Assembly: GCA_017623605.1 (NCBI GenBank)
Contig: JAGAOR010000043.1
Location: 1-44,139, forward strand
Reading direction: 5' to 3'
From: Clostridia bacterium
GTDB lineage: Bacteria; Bacillota; Clostridia; Christensenellales; Borkfalkiaceae
DNA: 44,139 nt
Position 1 is the stretch's first letter. Each line of letters opens with the position of its first letter. The notes below the pieces were generated by a model. That model did no database searches and was not told the DNA's origin. It was given only the letters and a program-made list of their open reading frames with translations. Shown one piece after another: positions 24,504 to 32,011 of the stretch. The position numbers and the translations under genes are program-made.

Positions 24504-25412
24504 ATGGCATTGTTTGACGTTTCCAGCGATTCAACTTGCGATTTGAAAAAGGACTACGTGGAAAAACGGGGGATCTGGTTTGTTCCGCTCACGTTCACTA
24601 TGGAAAAGGACGGAAAGATCGAAGAGGGCTTCGATAATTTTTCTGCGACTGAGCAATACGAAGAATTTTACAAAAAGGTACGTGCGGGCTACTTTCCGAG
24701 GACGGCGAAGCTCAACTATGAAGCGCATATCGCGCATTTCACGAAAATGGCGGAAGCGGGAGTAAAAGACGTCGTTCATTTTACCATTTCCTCGGGGCTT
24801 GCTAACACCATTACGATCACTACGAAAGCGGCGGCGGACGTGAAAGAAAAGTATCCCGATTTCAACGTATATGCAGTCGATCCGCTCACAGCAACGATCG
24901 GGCAGGGCTTACTCGTGCGTGTTGCGGCGGATTGTCGCGATAAAGGTATGACGGCGAAAGAAACGTTTGAATATATAATGGAATTGCGCCAAAATATCCA
25001 ACATTGCGTAATCCCCGACGATTTATTTTATTTAAAAAAGGGCGGTCGGGTGTCTGCGGTGAGTGCGGCGTTCGGTACGATGTTGAATATCAAACCAATG
25101 ATCGTGTTCGATAGAGAAGGGAAACTGTCCGTCGTAGAAAAGAATAAAGGTATGAAAAAGGCGTTCGCGCGGGTGATAGAGCACCTTACGAAAGCGCCGA
25201 TCCGCGAAGAGGGGCTTGCCGTAGTGGTGCACACCGATAACGAAAAAGGGGCGATCGAACTCGCCACACTTATCGAAGCAAAAACGGGCGTTCGTCCTGA
25301 AATTACGATTATGGGACCGGTAATCGGCTCGCACGTAGGACCGGGTTCGGTGTCTTTTGCTTGGCTTTCCACGAAAACGCGGGATTGGCTGCATAAAGAA
25401 TTATATTCCTAA
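24504..25412 (+). CDS. DegV-family fatty-acid-binding protein, 302 aa
   Basis: The DegV fold binds a fatty acid and, as FakB, presents it to the FakA kinase in Firmicutes. The start (FDVSSDSTCDL, with the conserved DSTCDL), VHFTISSGLANTI (fatty-acid head-group Ser region), KKGGRVSAVSAAFGTMLNIKPM and a C-terminal GPVIGSHVGPGSVSFAW are all family features. Full length. No FakA (DAK-like) gene is in this window. It is a single gene between its own promoter and a terminator, and could be a FakB or a related lipid carrier. Confidence 0.92.
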   Translation: MALFDVSSDSTCDLKKDYVEKRGIWFVPLTFTMEKDGKIEEGFDNFSATEQYEEFYKKVRAGYFPRTAKLNYEAHIAHFTKMAEAGVKDVVHFTISSGLANTITITTKAAADVKEKYPDFNVYAVDPLTATIGQGLLVRVAADCRDKGMTAKETFEYIMELRQNIQHCVIPDDLFYLKKGGRVSAVSAAFGTMLNIKPMIVFDREGKLSVVEKNKGMKKAFARVIEHLTKAPIREEGLAVVVHTDNEKGAIELATLIEAKTGVRPEITIMGPVIGSHVGPGSVSFAWLSTKTRDWLHKELYS

Positions 25413-25421
25413 AATGTTGAA

Positions 25422-25447
25422 AAACGGCAGAAATGCCGTTTCTTTTT
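25422..25447 (+). terminator. Terminator after the DegV gene
   Basis: AAACGGCA (25422-25429), loop GAAA, TGCCGTTT (25434-25441), then a C and six T's. Confidence 0.88.
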
Positions 25448-25462
25448 TACAGCAACAAACGC

Positions 25463-25491
25463 TTGCTTTTTGCACTTTGGCGTGATATAAT
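25463..25491 (+). promoter_or_regulatory. Promoter of the cobalamin riboswitch transcript
   Basis: TATAAT at 25486-25491 is clear; the -35 TTGCTT (25463-25468) is weak, with a 17-bp spacer. Transcription would begin near 25498, just ahead of the riboswitch. Confidence 0.65.
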
Positions 25492-25504
25492 ATAAGAAAT
25501 AAAT

Positions 25505-25677
25505 ACGAACGAGCGGTACGCTTTTTGGGAAAAGCGTTTAATAGGGAAGAGAGAAATTGCTCCACTGCCCCCGCAACCGTAAGAACGCCTGTGCTTTTTC
25601 ACTGTGAAAACGGGAAGGACAAGCACGGACAAGCCGTCAAGGGCGTTGTAAGTCGGGAGACCTGCCGAGCGTTTTAG
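25505..25677 (+). ncRNA. Cobalamin (B12) riboswitch aptamer
   Basis: The conserved elements appear in order: TAATAGGGAA (about 25539-25548), the core CTGCCCCCGCAACCGTAA (25565-25582), and the B12 box AGTCGGGAGACCTGCC (25651-25666). Spacing and order agree with the cobalamin riboswitch class, which lowers expression of B12 uptake or synthesis genes when the coenzyme is plentiful. It precedes a lipoprotein and an ECF S-component, so it predicts that these two take up corrinoids. The aptamer borders are approximate. Confidence 0.95.
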
Positions 25678-25730
25678 AAATTACGATTTTTCGAGGGTGT
25701 GCGAAAAGCGATTGTTTTACGCTTGCAGTT

Positions 25731-25773
25731 TTTCCGCGCGCCCGAAAGATCGGGATAGCGCGGAAATTTTATT
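25731..25773 (+). terminator. Riboswitch expression-platform terminator
   Basis: TTTCCGCGC (25731-25739) pairs with GCGCGGAAA (25758-25766), with an inner CCCGA/TCGGG stem, followed by TTTTATTT. It lies between the aptamer and the AGGAGG ribosome site of the lipoprotein gene, as expected for transcription attenuation. Confidence 0.82.
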
Positions 25774-25787
25774 TAGGAGGTTTCATT

Positions 25788-26216
25788 ATGAAACGAAAAT
25801 TTATTTCTCTTGTAACTTTATTGGCTACGGTGCTTTTGTCCGTGTTTTGCTTCGTCGCTTGCGGTGGCGGAACGGCGGCTGCGGAAGTGGTAGAAACGAC
25901 GGATACGCTCGTCGCGATCCGAGTGAACGAAACGGACGGCGCGGCAACCCTTTACGACGTAATGGAGGACTTGCAAGAAGCGAACGCGTTGCAATTCGAG
26001 CTTTCGGGCAATATGTTAAAAGGCTTAAACGGCAAGGAAAATCCCGCCGACTTCTCGTTTTGTTGGATACTCTATACGTCCGATTCCGAAATGGGCAATA
26101 GCGAATGGGGCACGTATGAATGGAACGGCGAAACGCTCGCAAGCGCAATCTTGGGTGGCGACGCGTTGATCGTGTCAGAGGGCGAAACCTACCTTTGGGT
26201 TTATACGTCTTTCTAA
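25788..26216 (+). CDS. DUF4430-like lipoprotein under B12 control, 142 aa
   Basis: This is a secreted lipoprotein: a basic hydrophobic signal peptide ends in FVAC, with Cys25 as the lipid-modified residue. The mature part resembles the transcobalamin C-terminal-like (DUF4430) fold. It has ATLYDVMEDL, then LSGNMLKGLNG, CWILYTSD and W-x-x-Y-x-W-N-G, ending in GDALIVSEGETYLWVYTSF. The match is by pattern, not by search. It is the first gene behind the cobalamin riboswitch and sits 22 nt before an ECF S-component, so it may capture corrinoids outside the membrane for that transporter. Alternative: a generic surface protein unrelated to B12 binding, which the riboswitch makes unlikely. Confidence 0.78.
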   Translation: MKRKFISLVTLLATVLLSVFCFVACGGGTAAAEVVETTDTLVAIRVNETDGAATLYDVMEDLQEANALQFELSGNMLKGLNGKENPADFSFCWILYTSDSEMGNSEWGTYEWNGETLASAILGGDALIVSEGETYLWVYTSF

Positions 26217-26238
26217 AAACAGATAGGGCAGGTATGTG

Positions 26239-26829
26239 ATGAACGACAAAAACCGCCAAAATACGGCAACGGAAAAAGAAGCGGAAAAACAAACGAAAAG
26301 GGTGGCGGCGCGCTCGGCAAAAGAGTGCGCGTACCTTTCCGCATTCGTTGCGCTTTTGATCGTGGCACAGCTGGTGTTTTCCTTTCTTCCGGGGGTAGAA
26401 ATCGTTACCGTTTCTTTCGTAACGTATTCGCTTACAATGGGTGCACGGCGAGGCACAGTCGCGGCGACGGCATTTTCGCTTTTGCGCCAGCTTGTGTTCG
26501 GCTTTTTTCCAACCGTACTCGTTTTGTATTTGATCTATTTTAATTTGCTCGCGTTGTGTTTTGGCGGTATCGGCTTGAAATGGAAGGCGGGGGTAAAAAC
26601 GTTGCCTTGGCTCGTCGTAATCGCGTGCGCGTGCACGGTTTGTTTTACGCTTATTGACAACGTACTCACACCCCTTTGGTACGGCTATTCCGCCAAGGCG
26701 ACACGGGCGTATTTTTTTGCTTCGTTGCCTTTTATGATTCCGCAAGTCATTTGCACGGCGGTATCGGTGATCGTGCTTCTGTTTCCGCTGTCGAGAGTAT
26801 TTTCATACGTAAAAAAACAATTATTTTAA
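26239..26829 (+). CDS. ECF transporter S-component, probably for cobalamin, 196 aa
   Basis: This is a small integral membrane protein with about five or six hydrophobic segments after a charged N-terminal 30 residues. The stretch AYLSAFVALLIVAQLVFSFLPGVEI, then TMGARRGTVAATAFSLLRQL and the late FASLPFMIPQVICTAVSVIVLLFPL are laid out as in ECF S-components. Substrate is inferred from the cobalamin riboswitch and the DUF4430-like neighbour. It would need a shared EcfAA'T module located elsewhere. I start at ATG 26239 with GGGCAGG upstream; a GTG sits directly before it. Confidence 0.8.
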   Translation: MNDKNRQNTATEKEAEKQTKRVAARSAKECAYLSAFVALLIVAQLVFSFLPGVEIVTVSFVTYSLTMGARRGTVAATAFSLLRQLVFGFFPTVLVLYLIYFNLLALCFGGIGLKWKAGVKTLPWLVVIACACTVCFTLIDNVLTPLWYGYSAKATRAYFFASLPFMIPQVICTAVSVIVLLFPLSRVFSYVKKQLF

Positions 26830-26847
26830 AAATAGTGAAAAAAGATA

Positions 26848-26876
26848 TTGACATTTCTTTCCTTTTGCTGTAAAAT
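26848..26876 (+). promoter_or_regulatory. Promoter of the PH-domain protein gene
   Basis: TTGACA (26848-26853), 17 bp, TAAAAT (26871-26876). The start codon is 45 bp downstream. Confidence 0.82.
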
Positions 26877-26921
26877 AATAATAAGAAGCAGAAGCTTTTA
26901 TAACGATATGGCGAGGTCGGT

Positions 26922-27446
26922 ATGGGAAACTACGTTGAAAAGAATTTATACGAAAACGAATTGATCGTAGAAAAAGCGCGTCGGGATAAATGGGGTTTGA
27001 TCGGAACGTGGATTTTTGGAATTTTGTTTTGTTGGCTTTTGCTTATCCCTTTGATAATTGCAATCAAAGAAACGGTCGTATTCACGCGCACCGAACTCGT
27101 GTTGACGAATAAACGTATCGTGCGCAAGTCAGGCGTGTTTCACACGAAAGCATTCGACGCACCTTTGAGCAAAATCTTGAACGTATACGTAGAAACGACG
27201 TTTTGGGGCAAGGTTTTCAACACGAATAAGATCCGTATAACGACGGCGCTTGGCGTAATCGTCGATCGGATTCAAAACGCGGACGATTTCAAGAGTACGA
27301 TTTTAGGGCAAATAGATCAATTCGAAGAAGCGCGGCTCGCGCGTCAAGCGGCGTGGACGGCACAGGCAATGGCAAGTCATACGAACGCGCAGAGCAAAAC
27401 GGTTTCCGAGCCCGCGAAAAAGAAACGCGTGGGTAGATACGATTAA
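26922..27446 (+). CDS. Bacterial PH-domain (YdbT/bPH_2-type) membrane protein, 174 aa
   Basis: One or two closely spaced hydrophobic stretches (about 24-48) are followed by a bacterial pleckstrin-homology-like domain of the DUF304/bPH_2 kind: TRTELVLTNKRIVRKSGVF, then APLSKILNVYVETTFWGKVF, with a short strand pattern to about residue 130. The C-terminal 45 residues are hydrophilic, with an Ala/Gln-rich part and a final KKKR cluster. The function of such proteins is poorly known; they are thought to sit at the inner face of the membrane. It is a single gene with its own promoter and terminator. Confidence 0.85.
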   Translation: MGNYVEKNLYENELIVEKARRDKWGLIGTWIFGILFCWLLLIPLIIAIKETVVFTRTELVLTNKRIVRKSGVFHTKAFDAPLSKILNVYVETTFWGKVFNTNKIRITTALGVIVDRIQNADDFKSTILGQIDQFEEARLARQAAWTAQAMASHTNAQSKTVSEPAKKKRVGRYD

Positions 27447-27461
27447 AATTTGGCGAAACTA

Positions 27462-27487
27462 AAAAGGACGGCGAGCCGTCCTTTTTT
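27462..27487 (+). terminator. Terminator after the PH-domain gene
   Basis: The ten-bp stem AAAAGGACGG / CCGTCCTTTT (27462-27471 with 27476-27485) has loop CGAG and is followed by more T's. It could also serve the converging minus-strand gene. Confidence 0.9.
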
Positions 27488-27494
27488 TATGCTA

Positions 27495-27917
27495 TTATTC
27501 ACCGCGTAAATGAGAAAAATCTTGCACTTCCGACATCATTGTGCAGGTGTCGAACACGCGGAGATTGCAGCCCCGAACGGCGTGATTTTCGCCCGTAATA
27601 TTTTCAATTACGCCGTCGATACAAAAGCCTTTTTTAAACAGTTTCACGAGTTTTTCGGATAACCGTTTATCCAAATAACCGAGCACGCGGTTGAGGGGAA
27701 TACTGTACACGAACACGTTATGCGGATAATTTTCTTTTGGCACGTGCACGAGCTGCAACCTATCGCCCGATTGACTTTGCGTGATCGCGCCTTGCCTGTC
27801 TGCGTTTTTCACGCCGTGGACTTTGCAAAAGAGTGGAAAGGCAAGATTTAAGCGTTTGCATTTGCGGCGGTATAAAAATGTAGATATGCTTTTTTGTAGA
27901 TAAGTAAATATGCACAT
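27495..27917 (-). CDS. HIRAN-like domain protein, 140 aa
   Basis: From about residue 45 to 100 the sequence follows the HIRAN pattern: SGDRLQLVHVPKENYPHNVF, then LNRVLGYLDKRLSEKLVKLF and KKG. In helicases and nucleases this domain recognises DNA ends; here it stands alone, as in many small bacterial proteins. The first 40 residues are basic and contain several cysteines. I start at ATG 27917: it is preceded by exactly six bases after TATAAT, and the longer frame upstream would run through the promoter. Partner and role are unknown. The assignment is by pattern only. Confidence 0.6.
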   Translation of the reverse strand: MCIFTYLQKSISTFLYRRKCKRLNLAFPLFCKVHGVKNADRQGAITQSQSGDRLQLVHVPKENYPHNVFVYSIPLNRVLGYLDKRLSEKLVKLFKKGFCIDGVIENITGENHAVRGCNLRVFDTCTMMSEVQDFSHLRGE

Positions 27918-27923
27918 ATTCAC

Positions 27924-27953
27924 ATTATAACATATATTTTGCGGTTTTGTAAA
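27924..27953 (-). promoter_or_regulatory. Promoter of the HIRAN-like gene, predicted leaderless start
   Basis: On the minus strand TTTACA (27953-27948), 18 bp, TATAAT (27929-27924), then six bases and the ATG at 27917. The geometry is the same as at the radical SAM gene; no ribosome site fits. Confidence 0.7.
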
Positions 27954-28003
27954 GCGAGAGAAAGAATACCACAAAAAAAGTAAAGAATTTTACGAACATT
28001 CTT

Positions 28004-28033
28004 TTGTCAATAACTTGCTTTTTAGTGTAGAAT
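28004..28033 (+). promoter_or_regulatory. Promoter of the UDP-sugar pyrophosphorylase gene
   Basis: TTGTCA (28004-28009), 18 bp, TAGAAT (28028-28033), followed by AGGAG and the ATG at 28064. Confidence 0.6.
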
Positions 28034-28063
28034 TTGCTACAATGTAAGAAAGGAGAAAGAAAT

Positions 28064-29296
28064 ATGATAACTTTTGACCAAGCAAAAAAGCTTTTGGGGG
28101 GTAAAGGGCAAGCGCAGCTTTTGCGCTATTATAACGAACTTGACGAGGCGGGCAAGAATAAGCTTCTGTCGGCGATAGAAAATATCAGCTGGGATTTTGA
28201 AGACGCGCTGAAAAACCCTGTGGATATGAGCGGTAAGGATAGAGATATACGTCCAATTTCGGGGCTTCGACTTGGCGAAATAGCGAAGAATAAAGAAAAA
28301 TACGAAACGCTTGGCGTGGAAGCAATCAAAGCGGGTAAAGTTGCTGCGGTGCTTTTGGCGGGCGGTATGGGCACGCGCCTTGGTGTAGACGGACCGAAAG
28401 GGGCGTACGATATAGGCGTTACGAAGCCCTTGTATATATTCGAACAACAGATGAAAAACCTTGCCGAGGTGAACGAGAAATGCGGGGTGCGCGTGCCCTT
28501 GTATATTATGACGAGCGATAAAAATCACGAACAGACGACGAGCTTTTGGAAAGCGCACGCATACTTTGGCTACGAAGAAAAGGACGTGAAATTTTTCAAG
28601 CAAGATATGGCACCCGCGGTAGATTATAGCGGTAAAATTCTTTTAGAAACGAAGGATACGCCCGCGCTTTCTCCCAACGGTAACGGCGGTTGGTTCGGTT
28701 CGCTTTGTAGAGCGGGACTTTGCGAGGATTTGCACGCGCGCGGCGTGGAATGGTTAAATATCTACGCGGTGGACAACGTTTTGCAACGTATCGCCGATCC
28801 GATTTTTGTGGGTGCGACGATCGCTGCGGGTGTGAATTGCGGAGCAAAGGTAATCTGTAAGACGAATCCGAGCGAAAAGGTAGGTGTGCTTTGTATGGAC
28901 GGCGATAAGCCCGATATTATCGAATATTACGAGCTCACGGACGAAATGGCGAATCAAAAGGACGAAAACGGCGATTTGGCGTATTGCTACGGCGTGATAA
29001 TGAATTACTTGTTCCGCCTTTCCAAGCTGGAAGAGATCGCAGAGCAAAAAATCCCGGTACATATCGTGGAAAAGAAAATTGAATGTCTTTGCGAGGACGG
29101 CGTAACGAGAAAGCCGGAAAAGGAAAACGGTAAGAAATTCGAAACGCTCGTGGTAGATTTGATTAAGCCTATGGGAAGCGTATTGCCTTTTGAAGTGGTG
29201 CGTGAAAAGGAATTTGCGCCGATTAAGAATAAGACGGGCGTAGATAGTGTGGAATCGGCTCGCGAGCTTTTGAAATTAAACGGAGTGGAATTATAA
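28064..29296 (+). CDS. UTP-sugar-1-phosphate uridylyltransferase (UDPGP family), 410 aa
   Basis: This is a nucleotidyltransferase of the eukaryote-like UDPGP/UAP family (PF01704 type) that makes UDP-sugars from UTP and a sugar 1-phosphate. The nucleotide loop is VLLAGGMGTRLGVDGPKGAYDIG (about 104-126); LSPNGNGGWFGSL (about 203-215) and the later EYYELTDEM and PVHIVEKKI belong to the sugar and uridine sites. N-acetylglucosamine or -galactosamine versus glucose is undecided. I start at ATG 28064 (AGGAG at seven bases), 30 nt after an earlier TTG. A small helical protein overlaps its stop codon by one base. Confidence 0.88.
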   Translation: MITFDQAKKLLGGKGQAQLLRYYNELDEAGKNKLLSAIENISWDFEDALKNPVDMSGKDRDIRPISGLRLGEIAKNKEKYETLGVEAIKAGKVAAVLLAGGMGTRLGVDGPKGAYDIGVTKPLYIFEQQMKNLAEVNEKCGVRVPLYIMTSDKNHEQTTSFWKAHAYFGYEEKDVKFFKQDMAPAVDYSGKILLETKDTPALSPNGNGGWFGSLCRAGLCEDLHARGVEWLNIYAVDNVLQRIADPIFVGATIAAGVNCGAKVICKTNPSEKVGVLCMDGDKPDIIEYYELTDEMANQKDENGDLAYCYGVIMNYLFRLSKLEEIAEQKIPVHIVEKKIECLCEDGVTRKPEKENGKKFETLVVDLIKPMGSVLPFEVVREKEFAPIKNKTGVDSVESARELLKLNGVEL

Positions 29297-29649
29297 TGGC
29301 TACGGATTTGGTAGGAAACGAAACGCTACAACGCTTTATCAAGCTTTTGTGCGATCTTAATCACGAAGCGGTGGATTTTTTAAAATCGGGCAACGCGGAA
29401 TTGCTGTTTGCGATGAACGACACGATCGAGGAAATTTACGCAATCCAACACGCGGGCACGGAGGACGCGTATACCGCAATCGAAGAAGACGCGCAGATTA
29501 TTTATAAAAACTTCAACGCGGCGGTAACGATGATGAAAAGTAACGAGAACGCGGCGGTGGATAAAACCACGAGCGAAGCGGTGAAAATATTCGTTAGAAA
29601 TATTTTCGACGCAAACGTACGTATCGTGCTTGCCTACGGCTTGGCTTAG
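29296..29649 (+). CDS. Small helical protein of unknown function, 117 aa
   Basis: I do not recognise this protein. It is almost entirely predicted alpha helix, acidic and without membrane segments or cysteine pairs; one Cys lies near the start (KLLCDLNHEAVDFLKSG). Its ATG shares the final A of the TAA stop of the pyrophosphorylase gene (TAATG), so the two are translationally coupled and probably work together or at fixed ratio. It could be a regulatory subunit or a separate four-helix protein. Confidence 0.7.
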   Translation: MATDLVGNETLQRFIKLLCDLNHEAVDFLKSGNAELLFAMNDTIEEIYAIQHAGTEDAYTAIEEDAQIIYKNFNAAVTMMKSNENAAVDKTTSEAVKIFVRNIFDANVRIVLAYGLA

Positions 29650-29676
29650 TATCGGCTTTTTTAAGCAAGGTTAAGC

Positions 29677-29702
29677 GGCGGCGTGGAAATTTCCACGCCG
29701 CC
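29677..29702 (+). terminator. 26-bp perfect palindrome after the helical protein gene
   Basis: GGCGGCGTGGAAA and its exact complement run without a spacer (29677-29689, 29690-29702), followed by AAAATTTT. As RNA it gives a strong hairpin; the T-run is weak, so a terminator is likely but a protein site is not excluded. Confidence 0.65.
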
Positions 29703-29722
29703 AAAATTTTCCTATAAAAAGG

Positions 29723-29750
29723 TGAGTAAAAACGCGTAACGGTGCGTCTA
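29723..29750 (+). promoter_or_regulatory. Possible ECF-type promoter of the sigma gene
   Basis: TGAGTA (29723-29728), 16 bp, CGTCTA (29745-29750). ECF factors often prefer AAC near -35 and CGTC near -10; only the -10 fits well. Autoregulation is a guess. Confidence 0.3.
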
Positions 29751-29775
29751 ATAAACGGAAGGAGCGAAAAAAGGA

Positions 29776-30345
29776 ATGTCGAAGCGTGAGAACAAGACAA
29801 CTGAATTATTGTATAAACGCTTTTTTCGTGGCGAAACAGAGGCGGTTGCGGAGCTTGCAAGCGAACATAGAAACGGTTTGATCTTATTTATTAACGGTTA
29901 CGTTCGAGATACGTCCGTGGCGGAAGATCTTGCGAGTGATACGTTTGCAAGCCTACTCGTCAAGCGTCCAAAGATAAAGGACGCGTCACGTTTTAAAACG
30001 TATCTCTTTTCTATGGCGAAGAATGCCGCACTTTCCTTTCTTCGTAAAAACAAACGCGCCAAGATAAACGAGAAAGAGAACACGGACACGAAAGAATTTT
30101 TAGACGATCCCGAACACGTACTTATTCTTCAAGAGGAGCGCGAAACGGTGTTTCGCGCGATCGGACAATTAGCGGAGGATTATCGAAACGTTTTAATTTT
30201 ACGCTTCTATGAAGAACTGTCTGTGGAAGAAATTTCGATAGTAATGAAGAAAAGTAAGAAGCAGGTGTATAACCTTTTGCAAAGAGCAAAAGAGACGCTC
30301 AAAAATATTTTGAGGGAGGAGGGGGTTGCATATGAAACCGATTGA
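29776..30345 (+). CDS. ECF-type RNA polymerase sigma factor, 189 aa
   Basis: This is a group 4 sigma factor with only regions 2 and 4. Region 2 (about 10-90) has YVRDTSVAEDLASDTFASLL and FKTYLFSMAKNAALSFLRK. A charged linker follows. Region 4 (about 125-180) ends in the helix-turn-helix LSVEEISIVMKKSKKQVYNL then LQRAKE. The 14-nt overlap with the following membrane-anchored gene is the usual arrangement of ECF sigma and anti-sigma pairs. A weak CGTC-type promoter lies just upstream. The inducing signal is unknown, presumably at the cell envelope. Confidence 0.92.
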   Translation: MSKRENKTTELLYKRFFRGETEAVAELASEHRNGLILFINGYVRDTSVAEDLASDTFASLLVKRPKIKDASRFKTYLFSMAKNAALSFLRKNKRAKINEKENTDTKEFLDDPEHVLILQEERETVFRAIGQLAEDYRNVLILRFYEELSVEEISIVMKKSKKQVYNLLQRAKETLKNILREEGVAYETD

Positions 30346-31978
30346 AGAGTTTACGCAAGACATTTTGCAAAAACAGAAGCGGCTAAAAAAGAAAAAACGT
30401 ATTATCCGTTCAAGCGTTGCGCTTTCTCTTGTCGGCTTGCTTACGTTCGGAGTAGTATATAGTAACATTATTCCTTTTGGCGAACTGTTTGAATCGCGGG
30501 CGTATGAACGGTATATGCAATCGTACGTTTCTTCCGATCAAAATACGCGTTTGAAAATTATTGACGGCGACAATGCGGCGATCACCGTCGGTAACCGAGC
30601 GTACGCTTGCGCTTTGAAAGAAGAAAACGCGCAAACGTTTTCCTTGTCCGTGCATTCGGAGGAGATAGAAAACGAAAATTTATCCGTGCGCTTTTCAGAT
30701 GGTAGAGCGGAGCTTTCAGGGAAATTGAATGGGGAAAATATCGGCAAAACCTTAAATATCGTGCAGGATATGGAAGTGGAAAACGGCGCGTGGACGCATT
30801 TTGAAAGCCGACAATACGAAAACGGCACACGGGGCGCGATTTTTGATTGGCTTTTAGTGGACGAAACACAGTCCTATTGCGGCAACGAGGCGTATGCGCT
30901 TGAATGTGAATTCGTTGCGGTTGGGGATATTGTTTTACAATACGTCAAGGATCAAGTGAGCGGTATTTATACGGCGTTGCTTTTCGAAACGGTGTCTACA
31001 ACCGTTTATGGTTTTCCTGTCGTGAGCGTTACGGGCTACTTAAATGCGGACGGTTCAGAATGGATCACGAGTTATTTCAAGCAGATCGACGAAAAGGAGC
31101 GGTTGGATTTTTCGGGCGGAACATTTGAAACGGAATTGATTGATTACGAGCTGACTTCGAGATACTACGATGCTTTGGATATGTCGGGAGGTTCTGGCTT
31201 GGAGGGGGGGATCGGTTGGCGACTTATGCCTCTCTCCCCGATTGCAAAAACTCGCTCAAAGGATTTAAAATTATCGCTTCATTTAAACGCGGACGGTTCG
31301 CTTTCCTTTCGATCGTCAGGGCATTGGCTTTTGAATATGTCGTGCGGCGGGAAATGGATAGCTTTTGAAGATTTTTTGCTCGTAATTTTAGATAAGGAAT
31401 ATCCGTATTTAGGATTAAAATCATTTACGATTAAACAAAACGAAAGTACTTTTTTGCAAGGCGATTTTCTACAAACGGCGGTTAGTCAAATAGGCACGGC
31501 GGGTGTTTACAAGGTGGGGTATCACACGTTTACCTATTATTATTACAACGCCGAAGCGATGGTGTATTGGGGTAGCGAATGGTCGGAGGACACTATAAAA
31601 CCCAAGCTTTTATACGACGTGGTGTATGCCTTTGACGGTTGGTTTGAAGATTGGCACGCGCAGAATAGTAAAGGCGAGCGTGTTCCGTTGGTAGAGGACA
31701 ACGGTACGGAGCTTATTTTCCGCGAGAACGGGAAATGTGAAGTGTATAGAAACGGTGAGTTAAAGCAAACGATCGGGTATCGCTTTAACGTGATCAACGA
31801 AGAGAATTTCTCTGTGCGCTTTGATAGTCGGTTGTACGTTTATTGCGAAGGGGAACGGTATAGCACCTACTATTTGAACGTTTACGCAAAGCGCTTATTT
31901 GCGCAAACGGAGGAATACGCTTATGTAAACGACGTATTTTCAACGCGTGGGTGGCAGATTGCTTTCCGCACACGATAA
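30332..31978 (+). CDS. Membrane-anchored putative anti-sigma factor, 548 aa
   Basis: A short basic cytoplasmic N-terminus (about 1-24), one transmembrane helix (about 25-44), and a large extracytoplasmic part of about 500 residues without a recognised domain. This is the topology of an anti-sigma factor whose sensor faces outward, and the gene overlaps the ECF sigma stop by 14 nt with GGAGG at the start. The cytoplasmic segment is short for binding a sigma factor and lacks a clear zinc anti-sigma motif (H-x3-C-x2-C), so the assignment rests on gene position. The outer part is rich in aromatic residues and may bind a cell-wall or carbohydrate ligand. I start at ATG 30332. Confidence 0.65.
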   Translation: MKPIEEFTQDILQKQKRLKKKKRIIRSSVALSLVGLLTFGVVYSNIIPFGELFESRAYERYMQSYVSSDQNTRLKIIDGDNAAITVGNRAYACALKEENAQTFSLSVHSEEIENENLSVRFSDGRAELSGKLNGENIGKTLNIVQDMEVENGAWTHFESRQYENGTRGAIFDWLLVDETQSYCGNEAYALECEFVAVGDIVLQYVKDQVSGIYTALLFETVSTTVYGFPVVSVTGYLNADGSEWITSYFKQIDEKERLDFSGGTFETELIDYELTSRYYDALDMSGGSGLEGGIGWRLMPLSPIAKTRSKDLKLSLHLNADGSLSFRSSGHWLLNMSCGGKWIAFEDFLLVILDKEYPYLGLKSFTIKQNESTFLQGDFLQTAVSQIGTAGVYKVGYHTFTYYYYNAEAMVYWGSEWSEDTIKPKLLYDVVYAFDGWFEDWHAQNSKGERVPLVEDNGTELIFRENGKCEVYRNGELKQTIGYRFNVINEENFSVRFDSRLYVYCEGERYSTYYLNVYAKRLFAQTEEYAYVNDVFSTRGWQIAFRTR

Positions 31979-31985
31979 GAATGTG

Positions 31986-32010
31986 AAAAACGCCCGCGGG
32001 GCGTTTTTCC
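31986..32010. terminator. Terminator between converging genes
   Basis: AAAAACGCCC (31986-31995), loop GCG, GGGCGTTTTT (31999-32008). It ends just before the DUF4363 gene stop at 32012 and can act on both strands. Confidence 0.9.
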
Positions 32011-32011
32011 T

